The notes under the pieces were generated by a model that was not told the origin of the DNA, did no database searches, and saw only the letters and a list, made by a program, of their open reading frames with translations. Below, in pieces: positions 15,552-17,188 of a DNA stretch of 17,188 nt; within the stretch, counting starts at the first letter, position 1; every line of letters starts with the position of its first letter. The stretch covers positions 1-17,188 of the forward strand of contig JBAQMG010000056.1 in the NCBI GenBank assembly GCA_049302575.1, given 5' to 3'. The translations under genes were made by a program, and so were the position numbers. The DNA is from JBAQMG01 sp049302575 (GTDB taxonomy: Bacteria > Bacillota > Desulfitobacteriia > Desulfitobacteriales > Desulfitobacteriaceae).

Positions 15552-15607
15552 AAATCACACCTAATGGGAAGGACTAGCAATAGTTTAAGAAATTGGAGTG
15601 TGATTTT
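15552..15607 (+). promoter_or_regulatory. Inverted repeat flanking the SleB-type ribosome site
   Basis: AAAATCACAC (15552-15561) is the exact reverse complement of GTGTGATTTT (15598-15607). The 3' arm begins at the last base of the GGAG ribosome site (15595-15598) and ends 2 nt before the TTG start. In RNA the pairing would hide the initiation region; as DNA it could be a regulator site. Confidence 0.4.
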
Positions 15608-15609
15608 GT

Positions 15610-16239
15610 TTGCCAGGTCGACGATGTTGGTTATCCAGAACTATGGTATTTGTCATGTTACTTCTCTCGATTCTTATGGTTGGTTATCAAATTCCGGCTT
15701 TTGGTCTTTTGGTTGACTTAAGAAGGATGAATCCCCCAAAAGTTGCTCAGCCTACAGGTGAAATTCCATTAATCAATATATTGATGAGCGATGAAGGTGA
15801 CTCAACTTCCCCCCAAAAAGAAGAAATTAGTGAAAAAATAAAAGCCCCTAAAACCAATTCGCGCGGTGTAACAGGAAAGTCAATTTCCCAAGAAGAGTTA
15901 GAGTTATTGGCTCGGGTAATTTACGCTGAAGCTAGAGGCGAAGGGATAGAAGGTCAGGTAGCCGTTGGTGCAGTTGTGCTAAACCGTTTGAATGACCCGG
16001 AATTCCCCAAAACAATCAAAGAGGTAATTTTTCAAAGGGGAGCCTTTAGCGCGGTAGACGATCAACAGATTCATCTTCTACCGAATGAAGTAGCCTTTCA
16101 AGCAGCCCAGATAGCCTTAGAGGGTAAAGATCCGACAGGTGGAGCCCTGTATTATTATAATCCCCGAACGGCTAAGGACCAATGGATTAAGACTAGACCA
16201 GTTGTGAAGCGGATCGGGAACCACACTTTTAGTATTTAA
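15610..16239 (+). CDS. SleB-family cell-wall/cortex hydrolase
   Basis: A 209-residue hydrolase of the SleB C-terminal family (PF07486), a lytic-transglycosylase-type enzyme acting on peptidoglycan or spore cortex. It starts at TTG 15610, with GGAG 11 nt upstream. Residues about 10-33 are a signal peptide or membrane anchor, followed by a charged, flexible linker (about 35-95). The domain at about 97-209 has the hallmark L-A-R-V-I-Y-A-E-A-R-G-E with E107 as the likely catalytic acid. It continues with G-Q-V-A-V-G-A-V-V-L-N-R, G-A-F-S-A-V-D-D, D-P-T-G-G-A-L-Y-Y-Y-N-P and a final I-G-N-H-T-F. Unlike full SleB it lacks an N-terminal peptidoglycan-binding repeat, so it is closer to small SleB/CwlJ-like hydrolases. 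No YpeB partner is seen here. Function in germination or vegetative wall turnover is open. Confidence 0.9.
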   Translation: MPGRRCWLSRTMVFVMLLLSILMVGYQIPAFGLLVDLRRMNPPKVAQPTGEIPLINILMSDEGDSTSPQKEEISEKIKAPKTNSRGVTGKSISQEELELLARVIYAEARGEGIEGQVAVGAVVLNRLNDPEFPKTIKEVIFQRGAFSAVDDQQIHLLPNEVAFQAAQIALEGKDPTGGALYYYNPRTAKDQWIKTRPVVKRIGNHTFSI

Positions 16240-16334
16240 TCCATAAAAATTTATTCGATTATTAGGGAAAAATTAACGATTAGCGAGCTTGAATCATATC
16301 ATGTAGGGAGTTTGATATGATAGGAGGGGGCAAA

Positions 16335-17132
16335 ATGAATTACGGTGGACAAGGGTCAGGACCCTATGGTTCTAATGAACAACAAGGGTTTCCAGGGCAA
16401 GTTCCGAGTGGACAGTATGGGCCTCCGCCACAAGCACCAGGGGGTTCTATCCGCAACAATCTTGGGGCTGGGCTAAAAGAAAGTGGTTTTTTCCAGAAGG
16501 ATGGTCAAATAAATAATCTGCGGGGTGGATTTATTGGGTCCAAACAACCACAAGTTGGTCAAATAGCACCACCAAATTATGGTACAGTAATCCAACCACG
16601 GCAGCTTATCTTGCAGGCCGCCCAAGAGGGAATCGTAGGGAATGGGATAGCGACGATAGCCCCCGATAACTCCTTCTTTCTAATGGCCAACCTACCTGCC
16701 GCACACAGCTTCTTAAATCCAGGGCAGAGTCAGGGTTCAGCAACCTATGCTTGCTATTTAGTGGATAACAAAGGTAAGACTGGTTTCCTAGCGGGGGTTT
16801 TAAGACCTGTTGGTAATGGGGTTTTCCAAGCTCAGTTTCGAAGTAGTGTGCCACTTACTCATTATGATAAAGTAGTAGTGTCAGTAGAAAATCCACAATA
16901 TCTTGGGCAAGCTCCTAATGGCCCCATTATCTTGAAGGTCAAGGAACCGATGGGGGCAGCAGCTTTTCTGAATCCTGTTCTGAATGTTGGTGGTTCACTT
17001 TGGAAAAAGGTCTCAGGGTTATTTAGTGGTAAGGGCAAAGTTCCTATTTCTCCAGTAGTTCCTGAAACTAATCAAGTAGTTCCAGAGCTTGTTCAATCCC
17101 TAAGTCAAATGGGGGTGAATCCCCCAGATTAA
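16335..17132 (+). CDS. Gly/Pro/Gln-rich protein with possible RskA-like C-terminal domain
   Basis: Protein of 265 residues. I choose ATG 16335 because AGGAGGGGG (16322-16330) lies 4 nt before it; ATG 16317 in frame has only weak support. There is no signal peptide or membrane helix. Residues 1-45 are low-complexity Gly, Pro, Gln, Tyr and Ser. Residues about 95-205 look like one beta-sandwich: G-x-A-x-I-A-P, then F-L-M-A-N-L-P, Y-A-C-Y-L-V-D, G-V-L-R-P-V-G-N-G-V-F, Y-D-K-V-V-V-S-V-E-N-P and P-N-G-P-I-I-L-K-V. That order recalls the C-terminal domain of anti-sigma-K/RskA proteins (x-W-L-V-D, G-x-x-x-x-G, V-x-V-T-x-E-P, P-T-G-P-V-V-L). The similarity is from inspection and unproven. The last 60 residues hold a Val/Pro-rich tail. 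Possibly a spore-coat or surface protein given its SleB neighbour; no firm function. Confidence 0.75.
   Translation: MNYGGQGSGPYGSNEQQGFPGQVPSGQYGPPPQAPGGSIRNNLGAGLKESGFFQKDGQINNLRGGFIGSKQPQVGQIAPPNYGTVIQPRQLILQAAQEGIVGNGIATIAPDNSFFLMANLPAAHSFLNPGQSQGSATYACYLVDNKGKTGFLAGVLRPVGNGVFQAQFRSSVPLTHYDKVVVSVENPQYLGQAPNGPIILKVKEPMGAAAFLNPVLNVGGSLWKKVSGLFSGKGKVPISPVVPETNQVVPELVQSLSQMGVNPPD
17111..17125 (+). other. GC hairpin at the 3' end of the last gene
   Basis: GGGGG (17111-17115) and CCCCC (17121-17125) pair over a TGAAT loop, overlapping the last codons before the stop at 17132. No U-tract follows, so its role in termination is uncertain. Confidence 0.4.
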
Positions 17133-17172
17133 TGCATAATGCACGAGATTAATGCATATTGTATAATGCATA
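17130..17172. repeat. Three copies of TAATGCATA after the last gene
   Basis: TAATGCATA occurs at 17130-17138, 17150-17158 and 17164-17172, each centred on the palindrome ATGCAT. A related TGCATAATGCA overlaps the first copy. The tract continues toward the window edge, so its full size is unknown. Confidence 0.6.
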
Positions 17173-17188
17173 TTGCACAATAATCAAT

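Larger units (their letters stand above)
15216..15609. other. Intergenic region between the CWB2-transglutaminase and SleB genes
   Basis: This gap is AT-rich and I find no gene in it. It holds a GGGATCC/GGATCCC hairpin (15281-15304), a short palindrome ATCCTTAAGGAT (15409-15420) and a 10-bp inverted repeat next to the SleB start (15552-15607). A TATAAA box at about 15549 could be a -10, but no matching -35 is evident. Confidence 0.5.

Noticed and set aside
1..17188. CRISPR array, tRNA, rRNA or complete transposon
   Set aside because: No regularly spaced repeats, cloverleaf-like segments, rRNA signatures or intact transposase were seen; the only mobile-element trace is the intron remnant.

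Overview
The window looks like a low-to-medium GC chromosomal segment from a spore-forming, apparently single-membrane Firmicute. A Desulfosporosinus/Desulfitobacterium-type clostridium is the best guess; that is inference, not a database result. The basis is three different proteins with triple CWB2 cell-wall-binding modules, a SleB-family cortex/cell-wall hydrolase, strong AGGAGG-type ribosome sites and frequent TTG/GTG starts. Every gene I accept is on the + strand.

Layout. Positions 4-366 hold a collapsed group II intron: its 5' ribozyme end is joined directly to a fragment of its reverse transcriptase. Next come a secreted CWB2 protein with N-terminal Ig-like repeats (663-2501, followed by a terminator), a secreted S41 protease with a PDZ domain and a C-terminal Ig-like domain (2792-4408), and a 911-residue CWB2 protein whose C-terminal half is an internally duplicated array of beta-sandwich domains (4563-7298, followed by a terminator). 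From 7426 to 12911 there is a compact efflux operon: sigma-A-type promoter, 9-bp-arm palindrome (probable operator), MarR regulator, 14-TM DHA2 drug transporter, short HlyD-like adaptor, lipoprotein adaptor with a coiled-coil hairpin, TolC-like protein and a strong terminator. A third CWB2 protein, fused to a transglutaminase-like domain (13026-15215), a SleB-type hydrolase (15610-16239) and a Gly/Pro/Gln-rich protein with a possible RskA-like domain (16335-17132) close the window.

How the genes may work together. All products other than MarR are predicted to be exported, in the membrane, or (the last gene) of unknown location. The three CWB2 proteins would attach non-covalently to wall polymers. 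The S41 protease, the transglutaminase-like enzyme and the SleB hydrolase could process surface proteins or the wall. The efflux operon is probably an independent, self-regulated unit. Its oddity is a TolC-like protein plus two adaptor types in what otherwise reads as a monoderm. The TolC-like protein appears to have lost most of the sequence that forms the outer-membrane barrel, so the encoded complex may span a thick wall rather than an outer membrane.

No tRNA, rRNA, CRISPR array or complete transposon was recognised.
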